Source: Kocuria flava (GTDB lineage Bacteria > Actinomycetota > Actinomycetes > Actinomycetales > Micrococcaceae). Taken from it: DNA of 64,000 nt. The position numbers and the translations under genes were made by a program. Below, piece after piece: positions 34,257-43,044 of the stretch; position 1 is the stretch's first letter; each line of letters starts with the position of its first letter. The stretch is taken from the NCBI RefSeq assembly GCF_001482365.1, contig NZ_CP013254.1, positions 2,480,001 through 2,544,000 on the forward strand. The letters run 5' to 3'. The notes under the pieces were generated by a model. The model saw only the letters and a program-made list of their open reading frames with translations. It was not told the DNA's origin and ran no database searches.

Positions 34257-34669
34257 GGGGTCCCCTCCCCGGTCGGGCCGGCCGCGGGGCCGGCGGCGGG
34301 GCCGTAGGGGTCGGCGCGGTGCTCGGCCTCGCCGGCGAAGGCGCGGCGGACGCCGTGGGAGAAGGCCGCGACCTTGATCAGCGGCTGGCCCACGGTCGAG
34401 GCGACCAGGGAGGACAGCGCGGAGACGTTCGCGGAGGCGTCGGAGACGTTGGTCGTGATGCCGTCGACCTTCTCCAGCTGGGAGTTGGTGGTCGACACGG
34501 TCCGGGTGACCTCGTCGATCAGCGGGACGGTCTCGTTGTTGAGGGCGCGGATGGTCAGGCGCAGCTCGTCGAAGACCTTCCCGAGCTTGAGGATCGGCAC
34601 GGCGAGCAGGGCGACGAGGACGGCGAAGACCCCGGCCGCGAGCAGTCCTGCGATTTCTCCACCGGTCAT
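34253..34669 (-). CDS. DUF948 membrane protein
   Basis: A 138-residue protein with an N-terminal membrane helix (IAGLLAAGVFAVLVALLAV, residues 6-24) and a long amphipathic helix region (LTIRALNNETVPLIDEVTRT) typical of DUF948. Function unknown; relatives resemble envelope stress proteins. First gene of the alaS cluster, with a -10 box about 80 bases upstream. Confidence 0.82.
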   Translation of the reverse strand: MTGGEIAGLLAAGVFAVLVALLAVPILKLGKVFDELRLTIRALNNETVPLIDEVTRTVSTTNSQLEKVDGITTNVSDASANVSALSSLVASTVGQPLIKVAAFSHGVRRAFAGEAEHRADPYGPAAGPAAGPTGEGTP

Positions 34670-34746
34670 GGGGCGGGGCGCTCCTTGCTGGTCGGGGGCG
34701 GTGCGGTCCGCCGCGGACCCCGGGAGGGGGGCGGACCCGGGGATCC

Positions 34747-34752
34747 ACTCTA
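34747..34752 (-). promoter_or_regulatory. DUF948-alaS operon -10 box
   Basis: TAGAGT followed by GG on the minus strand. Predicted transcription start near 34740 gives a leader of about 70 bases. Confidence 0.5.
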
Positions 34753-34757
34753 CCGAA

Positions 34758-34795
34758 GGCAGGAGCCCGCGGCGCGGGCGCCGCGGGCTCCTGCC
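34758..34795. terminator. rpsD terminator-like palindrome
   Basis: An uninterrupted 38-bp palindrome (stem 34758-34775 with 34778-34795), 50 bases after the rpsD stop and just before the DUF948 -10 box. No T-run. It probably ends rpsD transcription. Confidence 0.65.
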
Positions 34796-34844
34796 CCGGT
34801 GGGGCCCCGTTCCCGGCGGACCGGGAGCGGGGGCCCGGACGGCC

Positions 34845-35477
34845 TCAGGCCATGCGGGCGTAGTACTCCACCACGAGCTGCTCCTCGCAGGTCACGGGGA
34901 CCTCGGCGCGCTGGGGCTTGCGCACCAGCTTCGCCTGCAGCTTCTCGATCTGCACGTCCAGGTAGGCCGGGGTGTCCGGCAGCACGGCCTGGTGGGCGCC
35001 GGCGGCGGCGACCTGGAAGGGCACCATCTTCTCCGACTTGGGGTGCACGTGGATCAGCTGGCCCTCCTTCACGCGGAACGAGGGGCGGTCCACCCGCTGG
35101 CCGTCCACCAGGATGTGGCGGTGCACGACCATCTGGCGGGCCTGGGCCATGGTCCGGGCGAAGCCGGAGCGCAGGACCAGGGCGTCGAGGCGGGACTCCA
35201 GCAGGGTGACCAGGTTCTCACCGGTCTGGCCCTCCAGGCGCTTGGCCTCGACGTAGGCGATGTGCATCTGCTTCTCGCGGATGTTGTACTGCGCGCGCAG
35301 GCGCTGCTTCTCGCGCAGGCGCACGGCGTAGTCCGAGTCGGCCTTGCGGCGGGCACGGCCGTGCTCGCCGGGGCCGTAGGGACGGCGCTCGAAGTACTTC
35401 TCGGCCTTGGGGGTCAGCGCGATGCCGAGGGCGCGGGACTTGCGCACCTGGCGGCGCGCACGCGTGTTGTTGGCCAC
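34845..35477 (-). CDS. rpsD: 30S ribosomal protein S4
   Basis: A 210-residue protein of the small subunit body that nucleates assembly on 16S rRNA. ARRQVRKSRALGIALTPKAE at the start, the KQRLRAQYNIREKQ segment and the S4 RNA-binding domain (ESRLDALVLRSGFARTMAQA) are diagnostic. GTG start, with GAAAGG upstream. It is monocistronic, between a strong palindrome downstream and a long leader upstream. Confidence 0.98.
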   Translation of the reverse strand: MANNTRARRQVRKSRALGIALTPKAEKYFERRPYGPGEHGRARRKADSDYAVRLREKQRLRAQYNIREKQMHIAYVEAKRLEGQTGENLVTLLESRLDALVLRSGFARTMAQARQMVVHRHILVDGQRVDRPSFRVKEGQLIHVHPKSEKMVPFQVAAAGAHQAVLPDTPAYLDVQIEKLQAKLVRKPQRAEVPVTCEEQLVVEYYARMA

Positions 35478-35499
35478 GTCTACCTTTCACTGCTGCGGT

Positions 35500-35523
35500 G
35501 CCCGACCGGGTCGCGGGTCGGGC
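35500..35523. other. Hairpin in rpsD leader
   Basis: An eight-bp perfect stem (GCCCGACC at 35500-35507 with GGTCGGGC at 35516-35523) closes an eight-base loop, about 20 bases before the rpsD start. S4 regulates its own synthesis in several bacteria by binding a leader structure, so this is a candidate, but no known S4 motif is recognised. Confidence 0.4.
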
Positions 35524-35689
35524 GTGTTCTGGTCGGTCCGGCCTCCGTGGACGGGATCGGTCCCGCCGGAGAGGTGAGGATCAGCCGCAATCCTCCGGTC
35601 CTACAAGCGCCGTGGCCGCGCGCCGGGCACCGCTGGTTGGGACGGTGCCGGGGGCGTGCGGGGGCACGGGCCTTGCCGGCCGACGACCC

Positions 35690-35695
35690 AGTATA
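35690..35695 (-). promoter_or_regulatory. rpsD -10 box and 206-base leader
   Basis: TATACT followed by GGG on the minus strand is the closest match to the consensus TATAAT in the window, as expected for a ribosomal protein gene. Transcription from about 35683 leaves an unusually long leader (35478-35683) with no ORF that I can support. Confidence 0.55.
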
Positions 35696-35708
35696 GCGTG
35701 CCCGCGCC

Positions 35709-35738
35709 GCGCCGTCGGCCCCGGGGTGCCGGCGGCGC
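35709..35738. terminator. Candidate glp operon terminator
   Basis: An 11-bp stem with one mismatch (35709-35719 with 35728-35738), 60 bases after glpK ends. Weakly supported at this GC content. Confidence 0.35.
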
Positions 35739-35800
35739 GCACGACCACGCCGGCGGCCCGTGGCGGGGACGCCGGCGCGGTCGCGGGGCGGGCGGGGTGC

Positions 35801-37324
35801 TCAGTCGACGTCCTCGTCGACCCAGCCGAAGGACTTGGTGACGGCCTTCTGCCAGTTGCGGAACAGCCGTCCCCGCTCCTGCTCGTCGCCGGCCGGCTCC
35901 CACCGCTTGTCCTCGGCCCAGTTGCGGGCGACCTCGGCGGTGTCGTACCAGAAGCCCACCGCGATGCCGGCGGCGTAGGCGGCGCCGAGGGCGGTGGTCT
36001 CCGTGACCTCGGGGCGGATGACGGGCACCCCGAGCTGGTCGGCCTGGAACTGCATCAGCAGCTCGTTGGCGGTCATCCCGCCGTCGACCTTCAGCTCGGT
36101 GATGTCCACCCCGGCGTCGGCGTTCATCGCCTCGACCACCTCGCGGGACTGGTAGGCGGTGGCCTCGAGGGCGGCCCGGGCGATGTGCGCCTTGGTGACG
36201 TAGCGGGTCAGGCCCACGAGGGCACCGCGGGCGTCGGAGCGCCAGTGCGGGGCGAACAGCCCGGAGAAGGCCGGCACGAAGTAGGCCCCGCCGTTGTCCG
36301 CCACGGACGCGGCGAGCGGCTCCACCTCGGGCGCGGAGGAGATGATGCCGAGGTTGTCGCGCAGCCACTGCACGAGGGATCCGGTCACCGCGATGGAGCC
36401 CTCCAGGGCGTAGACGGCCGGCTGCTCGCCGAGCTTGTAGCACACCGTGCTCAGCAGCCCGTTCTGCGAGTGGACCACCTCGGTGCCCACGTTCATGAGC
36501 ACGAAGCTGCCGGTGCCGTAGGTGTTCTTGCCCATGCCCTTCTCGAAGCAGGCCTGGCCGAACATCGCCGCCTGCTGGTCGCCGAGGATCCCGGCGATCG
36601 GGACCTCCGGCAGGAACCCGCGGGTGCGGCCCCTGCCGTAGACCTCCGAGGAGGAGCGGATCTCGGGGAGCATGGAGACGGGGATGCCCATGTCGGCGCA
36701 GATCTCCTCGTTCCAGTCGAGGCTCTCGAGGTTCATCAGCATCGTGCGGGAGGCGTTGGTGACGTCGGTGACGTGGACACCGCCGTCGGTGCCCCCGGTC
36801 ATGTTCCACACCAGCCAGGAGTCCGTGGTGCCCATCAGCAGGTCCCCCCGCTCGGCGCGCTCCCGGGCGCCGTCGACGTTGTCGAGGATCCACTTGACCT
36901 TCGGGCCCGAGAAGTAGCTGGCCAGCGGCAGGCCCACCCGGTCCTTGTACCGGTCGGGGCCGGCGTCCCCGGCGAGCTCCTCGACGATCTTCTGGGTGCG
37001 GGTGTCCTGCCACACGATGGCGTTGTACACCGGCTCGCCGGTGGTGCGGTCCCACACGACGGTGGTCTCGCGCTGGTTGGTGATGCCCACGGCGGCGATG
37101 TCGCGGGCGTTGATCTCCGCCGAGGCCTCGGCGTCGGCCACGACCTTGCGCACGTTGCGCCAGATCTCGAGCGGGTCGTGCTCGACCCAGCCGGCGCGGG
37201 GGAAGATCTGCTGGTGCTCCAGCTGCCCGACGCTGACGATGCGGCCCTGCTTGTCGAAGATGATGGCGCGGGAGCTGGTAGTGCCCTGGTCGATGGCCAT
37301 CACGTACTGCGGGTCGGTGCTCAT
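35801..37324 (-). CDS. glpK: Glycerol kinase
   Basis: A 507-residue FGGY-family kinase making glycerol 3-phosphate. AIDQGTTSSRA (10-20), the glycerol-contacting NQRETTVVWD and WQDTR, GDQQAAMFGQACFEKGMGKN and GTGSFVLMN are all canonical. ATG at 37324 has GAGGAGACC upstream; the open frame extends further without resemblance. Third gene of glpD-glpF-glpK. Confidence 0.97.
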   Translation of the reverse strand: MSTDPQYVMAIDQGTTSSRAIIFDKQGRIVSVGQLEHQQIFPRAGWVEHDPLEIWRNVRKVVADAEASAEINARDIAAVGITNQRETTVVWDRTTGEPVYNAIVWQDTRTQKIVEELAGDAGPDRYKDRVGLPLASYFSGPKVKWILDNVDGARERAERGDLLMGTTDSWLVWNMTGGTDGGVHVTDVTNASRTMLMNLESLDWNEEICADMGIPVSMLPEIRSSSEVYGRGRTRGFLPEVPIAGILGDQQAAMFGQACFEKGMGKNTYGTGSFVLMNVGTEVVHSQNGLLSTVCYKLGEQPAVYALEGSIAVTGSLVQWLRDNLGIISSAPEVEPLAASVADNGGAYFVPAFSGLFAPHWRSDARGALVGLTRYVTKAHIARAALEATAYQSREVVEAMNADAGVDITELKVDGGMTANELLMQFQADQLGVPVIRPEVTETTALGAAYAAGIAVGFWYDTAEVARNWAEDKRWEPAGDEQERGRLFRNWQKAVTKSFGWVDEDVD

Positions 37325-37365
37325 GGGGTCTCCTCGTGTCGCGGTGGTGTGCGGTCGGCGCCGGG

Positions 37366-38172
37366 TCAGGCCGGCGGGTTGGCGTAGAGCTGGTAGAAGC
37401 CGCCGGCGAGCAGGGCGCCGAGGATCGGGCCCAGCACCGGCACCCAGGCGTAGCCCCAGTCGCTGGCGCCCTTGCCGCGGATGGGCAGCAGGGCGTGGGC
37501 GATGCGGGGGCCGAGGTCGCGGGCGGGGTTGATGGCGTAGCCGGTGGGCCCGCCGAGGCTGGCACCGATGCCGACCACGAGCAGCGCCACGGCCAGCGGC
37601 CCGAGCTCGGAGGGGGTGTTGCCGAAGAGCAGGATCACGGCGACGAGCACGAACGTGCCGATGATCTCGGTGACCAGGTTCCAGCCGTAGGAGCGCACCG
37701 CGGGCCCGGTGGAGAACACGGCGAGCTTGGTCTCCCCGAGGACCTCCTCCTCGATGTCCTCGTCGAAGTGCTTCTTGTAGGCCAGGAACGCCAGGACGGC
37801 GCCGAGGACGCCGCCGAGCAGCTCGCCGGCGAAGTAGACGAGGGTGCTCACGGGGGTGATGGCCACGCCGGGGGCGTACTCCTGGGCGCCGCTGGCCCAC
37901 AGGCCCACGGTCACCGCCGGGTTGATGTGGGCCCCGGACTGGTAGGCGACGTACACGCCGGCGAACACGGCCAGGCCCCAGCCGAAGTTGATCATCAGGA
38001 ACCCGCCGCCGAGCCCCTTGGTGCGCGGCAGCACGGCGTTGGCGACGACGCCGCAGCCGAGCAGCAGCAGCATCGCGGTGCCGGCGACCTCGGACCAGAA
38101 GACGGTGGAGAGCGGGATGTCGGCGGGTGGCACCACGGTCGGTGCCAGGGCGGTGGACAAGGTCAGCAGCAC
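37366..38172 (-). CDS. glpF: Glycerol uptake facilitator (aquaglyceroporin)
   Basis: A 268-residue MIP-family channel with six membrane segments. The two pore motifs are SGAHINPAVT and GYAINPARD, and the Asp after the second NPA motif is the aquaglyceroporin type. A charged cytoplasmic insert (KKHFDEDIEEEVLGETK) lies in the middle. GTG start. It sits between glpD and glpK. Confidence 0.96.
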   Translation of the reverse strand: MLLTLSTALAPTVVPPADIPLSTVFWSEVAGTAMLLLLGCGVVANAVLPRTKGLGGGFLMINFGWGLAVFAGVYVAYQSGAHINPAVTVGLWASGAQEYAPGVAITPVSTLVYFAGELLGGVLGAVLAFLAYKKHFDEDIEEEVLGETKLAVFSTGPAVRSYGWNLVTEIIGTFVLVAVILLFGNTPSELGPLAVALLVVGIGASLGGPTGYAINPARDLGPRIAHALLPIRGKGASDWGYAWVPVLGPILGALLAGGFYQLYANPPA

Positions 38173-38257
38173 TGCGGACTCCTCGGTCGGTGCGGACGGG
38201 GCGCGGTGTCCCCTCGGTCGGTGACGGGGCGGTGGGTCCCGTCCCGCCGGGGAAGCA

Positions 38258-40006
38258 TCAGCCGGCGTCCCGGCGGACGAGCTCGAGCACGTCCGGGGCG
38301 GCGGCCCGGGCGGCGGCGGCCGCGGCGTCGTCGGGGGCGGCGGCGGCCGCGTCCTCCGCGGCGCAGCGCAGCCGGTAGGCCTCGACCTCGGCGGCGCGCC
38401 GGTCCGCGTCCCAGCCCAGGGCCCCGGCGGCGAGCTCGGCGATCTCGTCGAGGGCGTCGAGGCCGTGCCGCGGCCGCTCCCAGGTGAGGCGGGTGCGGGT
38501 GTCGAAGACGTCCTCGAGGTGCAGGGCGCCCTCGTGGGTGCAGGCGTGGACGATCTCGGCGCGCAGGTAGGGTGCGGCGCCGCCGAGCGGGCGGCCGAGG
38601 TCGGGGCGCTGCTCGACGAGCTCGAGGATCTCCTCGACGGCCGAGCCGTAGCGGCGCAGCAGGTGCAGCACCTGCTCCTCGTCCCAGCCGTGGGCGCTCC
38701 CGAGGGTGCCGGCGCGACGGCGCAGGGCGAGGTAGCCGTCGGCGCCGAGCAGGGCGGTGCGGTCGGTGACCGAGGGCAGCTCCTTCGCCCGACCGGCCCC
38801 GAGGGCGAGGTCGACGGCGTCCTCGGCCATCACCCGGTAGGTGGTCAGCTTGCCGCCGGCGATGGTGATCAGCCCCGGGACGACCTCGGTGACGGTGTGC
38901 TCCCGGGAGATCTTCGTGGACTGGGCCGGCTCGCCCCCGCCCTTGGTCCCCGGCTGCAGCAGCGGGCGCAGCCCGGCGTAGACGCCGATGACGTCCCCGC
39001 GCCCCAGGGGCTCGTCGAGGACCACGTTGGCGTGCTCGAGCACGTAGTCGATGTCCGCGGAGGTGGCCACCGGGTTCTCGAGCTCCTGCTCGTAGGGGGT
39101 GTCGGTGGTGCCGATCAGCCAGTACCGCTCCCACGGGATGATGAACAGCACGGACTTCTCGGTCTGCAGGATCAGCCCGGTGTCGCTGCGGATCCGCTCG
39201 CGCGGCACCACGATGTGGATGCCCTTGGACGCGAGCACCTTCAGCCCGCCCTCGGCCTGGGCGCGGTCCTGGATCCGCTCGGTCCACACCCCGGTCGCCG
39301 CGATCACGGTGCGGGCGCGCACGGTGCGCTCCCGGCCGGTCTCGAGGTCGCGCACGACCGCGCCGGTGACCCGCCCCCCGGCGTCGCGCGGGAAGTCCAC
39401 GGCCCGGGCCCGGTTGGCCGCGAGCGCGCCGTGGCGCACGGCGGTGCGCACGATGGTGAGCACGAGGCGGGCGTCGTCGACGCGGGCGTCCCAGTACTGG
39501 ACGGCGCCGACCATGGAGCCGGGCTTGACGTCGGGGAAGACGCGGGCGACGCCGGCGGCGGTGAGGTGGCGCTGGTAGGGCAGGGTGGCGACCTTGGCGC
39601 CCAGGTGGGCCAGGGCGTCGTAGAGGCCGATGCCGGCGGCGACGTAGGGCCGCTCCCACCAGCGGTGGGTCAGGGGGTAGAGGAAGGGGACGGGCTTGAC
39701 CAGGTGCGGGGCGAGGAAGTCCAGGAGCAGCTCGCGCTCGCGCAGGGCCTCGGCGACGAGCTTGAAGTCGAGCTGCTGGAGGTAGCGCAGGCCGCCGTGG
39801 ACGAGCTTGGAGGACCACTGGGAGGTGCCGCCGGCCCAGTCCTGGGCCTCGACGATGCCGGTGCGCAGGCCGCGGGTGGCGGCGTCGAGGGCGATGCCGG
39901 CGCCGGTGATGCCGCCGCCGACGACGAGGACGTCGAGCTCGGGTCCTCCGCTCATCGCGTCGAGCGCGCGGGCGCGGTCGGTGGCGGAGAGGGTGGGGTG
40001 GGCCAT
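38258..40006 (-). CDS. glpD: Glycerol-3-phosphate dehydrogenase, FAD-dependent
   Basis: A 582-residue flavoprotein that oxidises glycerol 3-phosphate to dihydroxyacetone phosphate at the membrane. The FAD fold is LDVLVVGGGITGAGIALDAA, followed by EAQDWAGGTSQWSSKLVHGG and the C-terminal helical DAO_C domain. ATG at 40006 has AGGAG at proper distance; an in-frame GTG at 40060 would add 18 residues. The tail is Ala/Asp-rich. First gene of the glp operon, divergent from the regulator. Confidence 0.95.
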   Translation of the reverse strand: MAHPTLSATDRARALDAMSGGPELDVLVVGGGITGAGIALDAATRGLRTGIVEAQDWAGGTSQWSSKLVHGGLRYLQQLDFKLVAEALRERELLLDFLAPHLVKPVPFLYPLTHRWWERPYVAAGIGLYDALAHLGAKVATLPYQRHLTAAGVARVFPDVKPGSMVGAVQYWDARVDDARLVLTIVRTAVRHGALAANRARAVDFPRDAGGRVTGAVVRDLETGRERTVRARTVIAATGVWTERIQDRAQAEGGLKVLASKGIHIVVPRERIRSDTGLILQTEKSVLFIIPWERYWLIGTTDTPYEQELENPVATSADIDYVLEHANVVLDEPLGRGDVIGVYAGLRPLLQPGTKGGGEPAQSTKISREHTVTEVVPGLITIAGGKLTTYRVMAEDAVDLALGAGRAKELPSVTDRTALLGADGYLALRRRAGTLGSAHGWDEEQVLHLLRRYGSAVEEILELVEQRPDLGRPLGGAAPYLRAEIVHACTHEGALHLEDVFDTRTRLTWERPRHGLDALDEIAELAAGALGWDADRRAAEVEAYRLRCAAEDAAAAAPDDAAAAAARAAAPDVLELVRRDAG

Positions 40007-40125
40007 GGGAGGGTGCTCCTGGGTCTCGGCCGGGCGGGCCCGGACTGTGCGGTTGCTCACACTCTGACCGTCGGCGCACCTATGCTCAATCAGGATGAAC
40101 GAACGTGCAGGAAAGGAGGGGGACC
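40007..40125. promoter_or_regulatory. glpD / regulator divergent control region
   Basis: This 119-base gap holds the promoters of both units. A plus-strand TATGCT (40081-40086) is a likely -10 box for the regulator. On the minus strand TTGAGC and CAGAGT are 17 bases apart and could serve glpD. TGCTCA occurs at 40054-40059 and again at 40083-40088, 29 bases apart, and could be half-sites for the regulator. Confidence 0.4.
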
Positions 40126-41082
40126 GTGCACGATGCTGCCGATCTGCACCACGCCGCGGAGCTGTACTACGTGCAGGGGATGACGATGGAGGCGGTCGCG
40201 GACCGGTTCGGGGTCTCGCGCCCGACGGTCTCGCGGATGCTGCAGGCGGCCCGGGACCGCGGGATCGTGCGGATCAGCCTCTCGGCCCCCCCGGACGCGG
40301 GACAGGACCTGGCGCGGCGGCTGCGGGAGGCGTTCGGGGTCGTGGTGCACGTGGCGGGCACGCCGCGGGCGGCCACGGAGCCCCAGCGGCTGGACTCGGT
40401 CGCGCGGGCGGCGGCGGCGCTGCTGGCGGACTGGTTCGGGGACGGGATGACGCTGGCGGTGGCCTGGGGCACGACGGCCTCGGCGGTCGCCGCGCAGCTG
40501 CACCCGAAGGCGACGCGCAACGCGCTGGTGGTGCAGATGAACGGGGCGGTCAGCGCCCGCTCCCCGGAGACGGTGCAGTCCCCGGCGCTGCTGTCGCAGA
40601 TGGCCACGGCGTTCGGGGCCTCGCTGCTGCCCTTCCCCGCCCCGGCGTTCTTCGACGACGAGCGCACGCGCACGCTGATGTGGCGGGAGTCGACGGTGCG
40701 GCGGGTGCTGGAGGTGCGCAACGGGGCGGACCTGGCGGTCTTCAGCGTGGGCGCGTTCCGGGGGCCGATGATCTCGCAGGTCTACAGCGGCGGGTACCTG
40801 GCCGAGGACGCGGTCCGGGAGCTGGTGGCCCACCGGGTGGTCGGGGACGTGTGCACGGTGTTCCTGCGCGAGGACGGCACCTACGCGGACATCGGCCTCA
40901 ACCGCCGGGCCACGGGTCCCACGCCCCTGGAGCTGCGGCGGATCCCGCGGCGGCTGTGCGTGGTCGCCGGGGACCACAAGGTGCCCGGGGTGCTGGGGGC
41001 GCTGCGGGCCGGGGTGGTGACGGACCTGGTGATCGACGAGCGGACCGCGGAGGCGGTGGTGCGCCGGCTCTTCGGCCGCTGA
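40126..41082 (+). CDS. SorC/DeoR-type sugar-binding transcriptional regulator
   Basis: A 318-residue protein. The N-terminal helix-turn-helix (about 18-41, MTMEAVADRFGVSRPTVSRM) is followed by a sugar-isomerase-like effector domain: LAVAWGTTASAVAAQL, ADLAVFSVGAF and the C-terminal DLVIDERTA. Such regulators respond to phosphorylated sugars or polyols. Its place opposite glpD-glpF-glpK suggests it controls glycerol use, perhaps sensing glycerol 3-phosphate or dihydroxyacetone phosphate. GTG at 40126 follows AAAGGAGGGGG, better than the upstream ATG at 40105. Confidence 0.9.
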   Translation: MHDAADLHHAAELYYVQGMTMEAVADRFGVSRPTVSRMLQAARDRGIVRISLSAPPDAGQDLARRLREAFGVVVHVAGTPRAATEPQRLDSVARAAAALLADWFGDGMTLAVAWGTTASAVAAQLHPKATRNALVVQMNGAVSARSPETVQSPALLSQMATAFGASLLPFPAPAFFDDERTRTLMWRESTVRRVLEVRNGADLAVFSVGAFRGPMISQVYSGGYLAEDAVRELVAHRVVGDVCTVFLREDGTYADIGLNRRATGPTPLELRRIPRRLCVVAGDHKVPGVLGALRAGVVTDLVIDERTAEAVVRRLFGR

Positions 41083-41102
41083 GCCCGCAGGGGGCCCGGG
41101 GC

Positions 41103-42548
41103 TCAGTCCCGCCCGCGGACGATGCCGCGCAGGATCTGCAGCCGCTCGGCGATCTGGCGCTCGCGGCCGCGGTCGGCGGGCCGGTAGTAGTCGGTGCCGA
41201 CGAGCTCGTCGGGCGGGTACTGCTGGGTCGCCACCCCGGTGGGCTCGTCGTGGGTGTAGACGTAGCCGCGGCCGTGGCCGAGCTGGCCGGCCCCCGGGTA
41301 GTGGGCGTCGCGCAGGTGCGGGGGCACCGGCCCGGCCCGGCCGGCGCGGACGTCGGCGATCGCGGCGTCGATCGCGGTGTAGGCGGCGTTGGACTTCGGG
41401 GCGGTGGCGAGGTGGGCGACCGCCTGGGCCAGCGGGATCCGGCCCTCGGGCATGCCGATGAGCTGGACCGCCTGGGCGGCGGCGACGGCGGCCTGCAGGG
41501 CGGTGGGGTCGGCGGTGCCGATGTCCTCGGCGGCGGAGATGATCAGCCGCCGGGCGATGAACCGGGGGTCCTCCCCCGCCTCGATCATCCGCGCGAGGTA
41601 GTGCATCGCGGCGTCGACGTCGGAGCCGCGGATGGACTTGATGAACGCGCTGACCACGTCGTAGTGCTGGTCGCCGTTGCGGTCGTAGCGCACCGCGGCC
41701 CGGTCGAGGGCCTCCTCGGCGTGCTCGCGGGTGATCAGCGGCGGCGCACCGGGCCCCTCGTCCGGCGCGGGGGCCTGCGCGGGCTCCTGCGCGGTGCCGT
41801 GCTCGGTGCCGTGCTCGGACAGGGCGACCCCCGCGGCGGCCTCGAGCGAGGTCAGGGCCTTGCGGGCGTCCCCGCCGCACAGGTCCAGCAGGTGCTCGCG
41901 GGCCTCCGGGGACAGCCGCACGGCCCCGGCCAGGCCGCGGGGGTCGGCGACGGCGCGGTCGAGCAGCCCGGCGATGTCGGCCCGCTCCAGCGGCTGCAGG
42001 CTCAGCAGCAGGGAGCGCGAGAGCAGCGGGGAGACCACGGAGAAGGACGGGTTCTCGGTGGTGGCCGCGACGAGCACGACCCACCGGTTCTCCACGCCGG
42101 GCAGCAGGGCGTCCTGCTGGGCCTTGGTGAAGCGGTGGATCTCGTCGAGGAACAGCACGGTGGTGCGCCCGTGCAGGTCGCGGTCGGTGAGGGCCTCGTC
42201 CATCACCTTCCGCACGTCCTTGACCCCGGCGGTGATCGCCGAGAGCTCCACGAACGTCCGGGAGACCCCGCGGGCGATCACGTGGGCGAGCGTGGTCTTG
42301 CCCGTGCCCGGGGGCCCCCACAGGATGATCGACGACGGCCCGGCCGGGCCCCGGTCCTCCCCCGCCAGCACGCGCAGCGGCGAGCCGGGCCGGAGCAGGT
42401 GCTGCTGGCCCACGACCTCGTCGAGGGTGCGCGGGCGCATGCGCACCGCCAGCGGCGCGCGCGCGCGCCGGGACCGCCCGGGCGCGGGCCGGTCCGCGGC
42501 GGGGTCGCCGCCGGGGTCGTCGAGGTCGTCGAAGAGGGAGCCGCTCAC
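41103..42548 (-). CDS. rarA: Replication-associated AAA+ protein RarA (MgsA)
   Basis: A 481-residue clamp-loader-like ATPase that acts at stalled forks. Walker A is GPPGTGKTT, Walker B FLDEIHRF, sensor 1 ATTENPSF, and the C-terminal MgsA tetramerisation domain has SIRGSDVDAAMHYLARM and HYPGAGQLGHGRGYVY. A Gln/Pro-rich insert with two EHGT repeats lies near residues 240-265. The GTG start lies exactly where transcription should begin after TAGCCT, so the mRNA looks leaderless. It converges with the glp regulator gene. Confidence 0.95.
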   Translation of the reverse strand: MSGSLFDDLDDPGGDPAADRPAPGRSRRARAPLAVRMRPRTLDEVVGQQHLLRPGSPLRVLAGEDRGPAGPSSIILWGPPGTGKTTLAHVIARGVSRTFVELSAITAGVKDVRKVMDEALTDRDLHGRTTVLFLDEIHRFTKAQQDALLPGVENRWVVLVAATTENPSFSVVSPLLSRSLLLSLQPLERADIAGLLDRAVADPRGLAGAVRLSPEAREHLLDLCGGDARKALTSLEAAAGVALSEHGTEHGTAQEPAQAPAPDEGPGAPPLITREHAEEALDRAAVRYDRNGDQHYDVVSAFIKSIRGSDVDAAMHYLARMIEAGEDPRFIARRLIISAAEDIGTADPTALQAAVAAAQAVQLIGMPEGRIPLAQAVAHLATAPKSNAAYTAIDAAIADVRAGRAGPVPPHLRDAHYPGAGQLGHGRGYVYTHDEPTGVATQQYPPDELVGTDYYRPADRGRERQIAERLQILRGIVRGRD

Positions 42549-42554
42549 CCGTCC

Positions 42555-42560
42555 AGGCTA
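42555..42560 (-). promoter_or_regulatory. rarA -10 box, leaderless geometry
   Basis: TAGCCT followed by GG on the minus strand. Six bases separate it from the GTG at 42548, so the first transcribed base should be the G of the start codon. Confidence 0.6.
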
Positions 42561-42597
42561 GCCCCCGCCCGGGCTCCACCCGCCGCGGGCCGGGCGC

Positions 42598-42987
42598 TCA
42601 GCGGGAGGAGGCGGTGCCGCGGCGCCGCCGGGCCGCCAGCGCGCGGTCGGCGAGCACCCCCAGCACCGTGGCCAGCAGCGAGACGGCCACCGCCGCGGCC
42701 GCGGCCGCCACGAGCCCGCTCACGCCCAGCCAGGGGGTCAGGGCCGAGACCGCCCAGATCAGCACGGCGTTGACCGTCAGGGTGAGCAGGCCCAGCAGGA
42801 CCGTGGAGCGGGGCCGGGGCAGGCGGTCGGTGAGCAGCGGGGCGAGGGCGTTGGCGAGGCCGATGAGCAGGGCGACCAGCAGGTGCGCGAGGGCACCGCC
42901 GCGCAGCTCGACGCCGGGCAGCAGCCAGGCGGTCAGCTCCACGGCCACCGTCAGCACGAGCCACCGCACGAGCAGGGACACGATCAT
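42598..42987 (-). CDS. Four-helix membrane protein (phage holin family 4 / PF04020)
   Basis: A 129-residue protein with four predicted membrane helices and very few charged residues until a basic C-terminus (ALAARRRRGTASSR). The WLLPGVELRGGALAHLLVALLIGLAN pattern fits the broad 'mycobacterial 4 TMS phage holin' family, which is chromosomal, widespread and not evidence of a prophage. Function unknown. The -10 box upstream includes the dtd stop codon. Confidence 0.8.
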   Translation of the reverse strand: MIVSLLVRWLVLTVAVELTAWLLPGVELRGGALAHLLVALLIGLANALAPLLTDRLPRPRSTVLLGLLTLTVNAVLIWAVSALTPWLGVSGLVAAAAAAVAVSLLATVLGVLADRALAARRRRGTASSR

Positions 42988-43038
42988 GGGGCTCTCCTCC
43001 GCCGGTCGGCCTCGGGCACCGCGCCGGGTGCTCTCTCC

Positions 43039-43044
43039 AGGCTA
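43039..43044 (-). promoter_or_regulatory. -10 box sharing TAG with dtd stop
   Basis: TAGCCT followed by GG on the minus strand. Bases 43044-43042 are the dtd stop codon. Predicted start of transcription near 43032, about 45 bases before the membrane-protein gene. Confidence 0.55.

Larger units (their letters stand above)
35478..35800. other. Non-coding gap between rpsD and glpK
   Basis: This 323-base gap holds the rpsD leader with one clear hairpin, the TATACT promoter and a candidate glpK terminator. I see no coding sequence in it. Confidence 0.6.

Noticed and set aside
42598..42987. A 'phage holin' label hinting at a prophage
   Set aside because: The family is a chromosomal four-helix membrane protein group; no phage structural, lysin or integrase genes are present.
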